Shown: one piece after another, positions 5,870 to 6,091 of the stretch
Layout of the letters: each line of letters opens with the position of its first letter
Position numbering within the stretch: the stretch's first letter is position 1
NCBI GenBank assembly: GCA_003560935.1
Contig: PWJF01000001.1
Location: forward strand, 1 to 6,091
Direction: 5' to 3'
DNA: 6,091 bases
DNA from: Ignavibacteriales bacterium
Lineage (GTDB): Bacteria > Bacteroidota > Ignavibacteria > T3Sed10-11
Made by a program: the position numbers and the translations under genes
Notes under the pieces: model-generated
What the model saw: only the letters and a program-made list of their open reading frames with translations
Databases searched by the model: none
What the model was told of the DNA's origin: nothing

Positions 5870-6091
5870 ATGTCACAGTTAGAAGAGATTGGCAAATACC
5901 GGTACCGGCTGCCGAGAAGTTATCGCGAGGGAATGAAAGTAGATGGAAAAATCTATGCAAACGAAAAACTGTTGAAAGCCATCACAAAAGATCAAACACT
6001 CGACCAGGTGGCAAATGTTGCAATGCTGCCGGGGCTGGTGAGCGAATCCATTGCAATGCCCGATGCACATCAGGGATATGGTTTTTGCATC
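5870..6091 (+). CDS. rtcB: RNA-splicing/repair ligase RtcB, N-terminal 74 residues (cut by window edge)
   Basis: The frame opens at ATG 5870 after a near-perfect ribosome site and runs without a stop to the last base, giving 74 residues. RtcB ligases (about 400-480 residues) join RNA 3'-phosphate or 2',3'-cyclic phosphate ends to 5'-OH ends using GTP and Mn2+. The identifying stretch is AMPDAHQGYGFCI at the window end (residues 62-74), the conserved block before the first metal-binding Asp/Cys motif. Before it, QTLDQVANVAMLPGL is typical of RtcB N-termini, as are GMKVDGKIYAN and the small helical opening. The catalytic His that receives GMP and the Mn ligands lie beyond the edge, so activity cannot be judged. 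Archease immediately upstream supports the call: the two form a known functional pair. In bacteria, which mostly lack spliced tRNA introns of the archaeal type, the role is likely RNA repair. Confidence 0.95.
   Translation, partial: MSQLEEIGKYRYRLPRSYREGMKVDGKIYANEKLLKAITKDQTLDQVANVAMLPGLVSESIAMPDAHQGYGFCI

Noticed and set aside
1784..6091. PhoH, MazG, archease and RtcB considered together as one new RNA-stress or defence island
   Set aside because: They lie in three different transcription units with opposing orientations and are widespread housekeeping or repair genes; proximity alone does not support one system.

Overview
The window looks like a chromosomal segment from a diderm bacterium of the FCB group (Ignavibacteria, Calditrichota or KSB1-like lineages are the best guess). 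The main clue is the protein running in from the left edge. It ends in a Por/type IX secretion sorting domain with the hallmark QNYPNPFNPST motif. A lipobox lipoprotein and a LysM protein support a two-membrane envelope. GC content is moderate, Shine-Dalgarno sites are strong, and one promoter has ordinary sigma70-like -35/-10 boxes, which argues against typical Bacteroidetes promoter and leader signals. Species cannot be named from the sequence.

Layout: (1) 1-300, the 3' end of a secreted, surface-sorted protein, closed by a strong intrinsic terminator. (2) 434-1637, an envelope pair with a clear promoter and a stem-loop at the mRNA 5' end: a small coiled-coil lipoprotein, then a secreted coiled-coil protein with a C-terminal LysM domain. 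(3) About 1699-2785, a long terminator-like hairpin, then a PhoH-family ATPase. Its best-supported start is an unusual ATT codon. (4) 2789-3553 on the minus strand, the nucleotide pyrophosphohydrolase MazG, tail to tail with phoH and only 3 bases away. (5) 3723-6091, a divergent plus-strand run: a membrane-anchored YtcJ-like amidohydrolase, archease, and the first 74 codons of the RNA ligase RtcB, which leaves the window at the right edge.

How the genes work together: the lipoprotein and the LysM protein are likely to act between outer membrane and peptidoglycan. Archease and RtcB form the known activator-ligase pair for joining RNA 2',3'-cyclic phosphate ends to 5'-OH ends. PhoH (RNA-linked ATPase) and MazG (NTP clean-up) are stress and housekeeping enzymes. 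Their presence near an RNA repair pair is suggestive but may be coincidence. The amidohydrolase is the odd member: its active site is predicted outside the cytoplasm, yet its gene runs almost directly into archease.

No rRNA, tRNA, CRISPR array, insertion sequence or attachment site was found. No gene-free stretch exceeds 300 bases; the longest (301-541) holds a terminator, a promoter and a leader hairpin. Nothing here clearly amounts to a new defence or mobile system. The most interesting points are the ATT start with leader hairpin of phoH, and the amidohydrolase-archease-rtcB arrangement.
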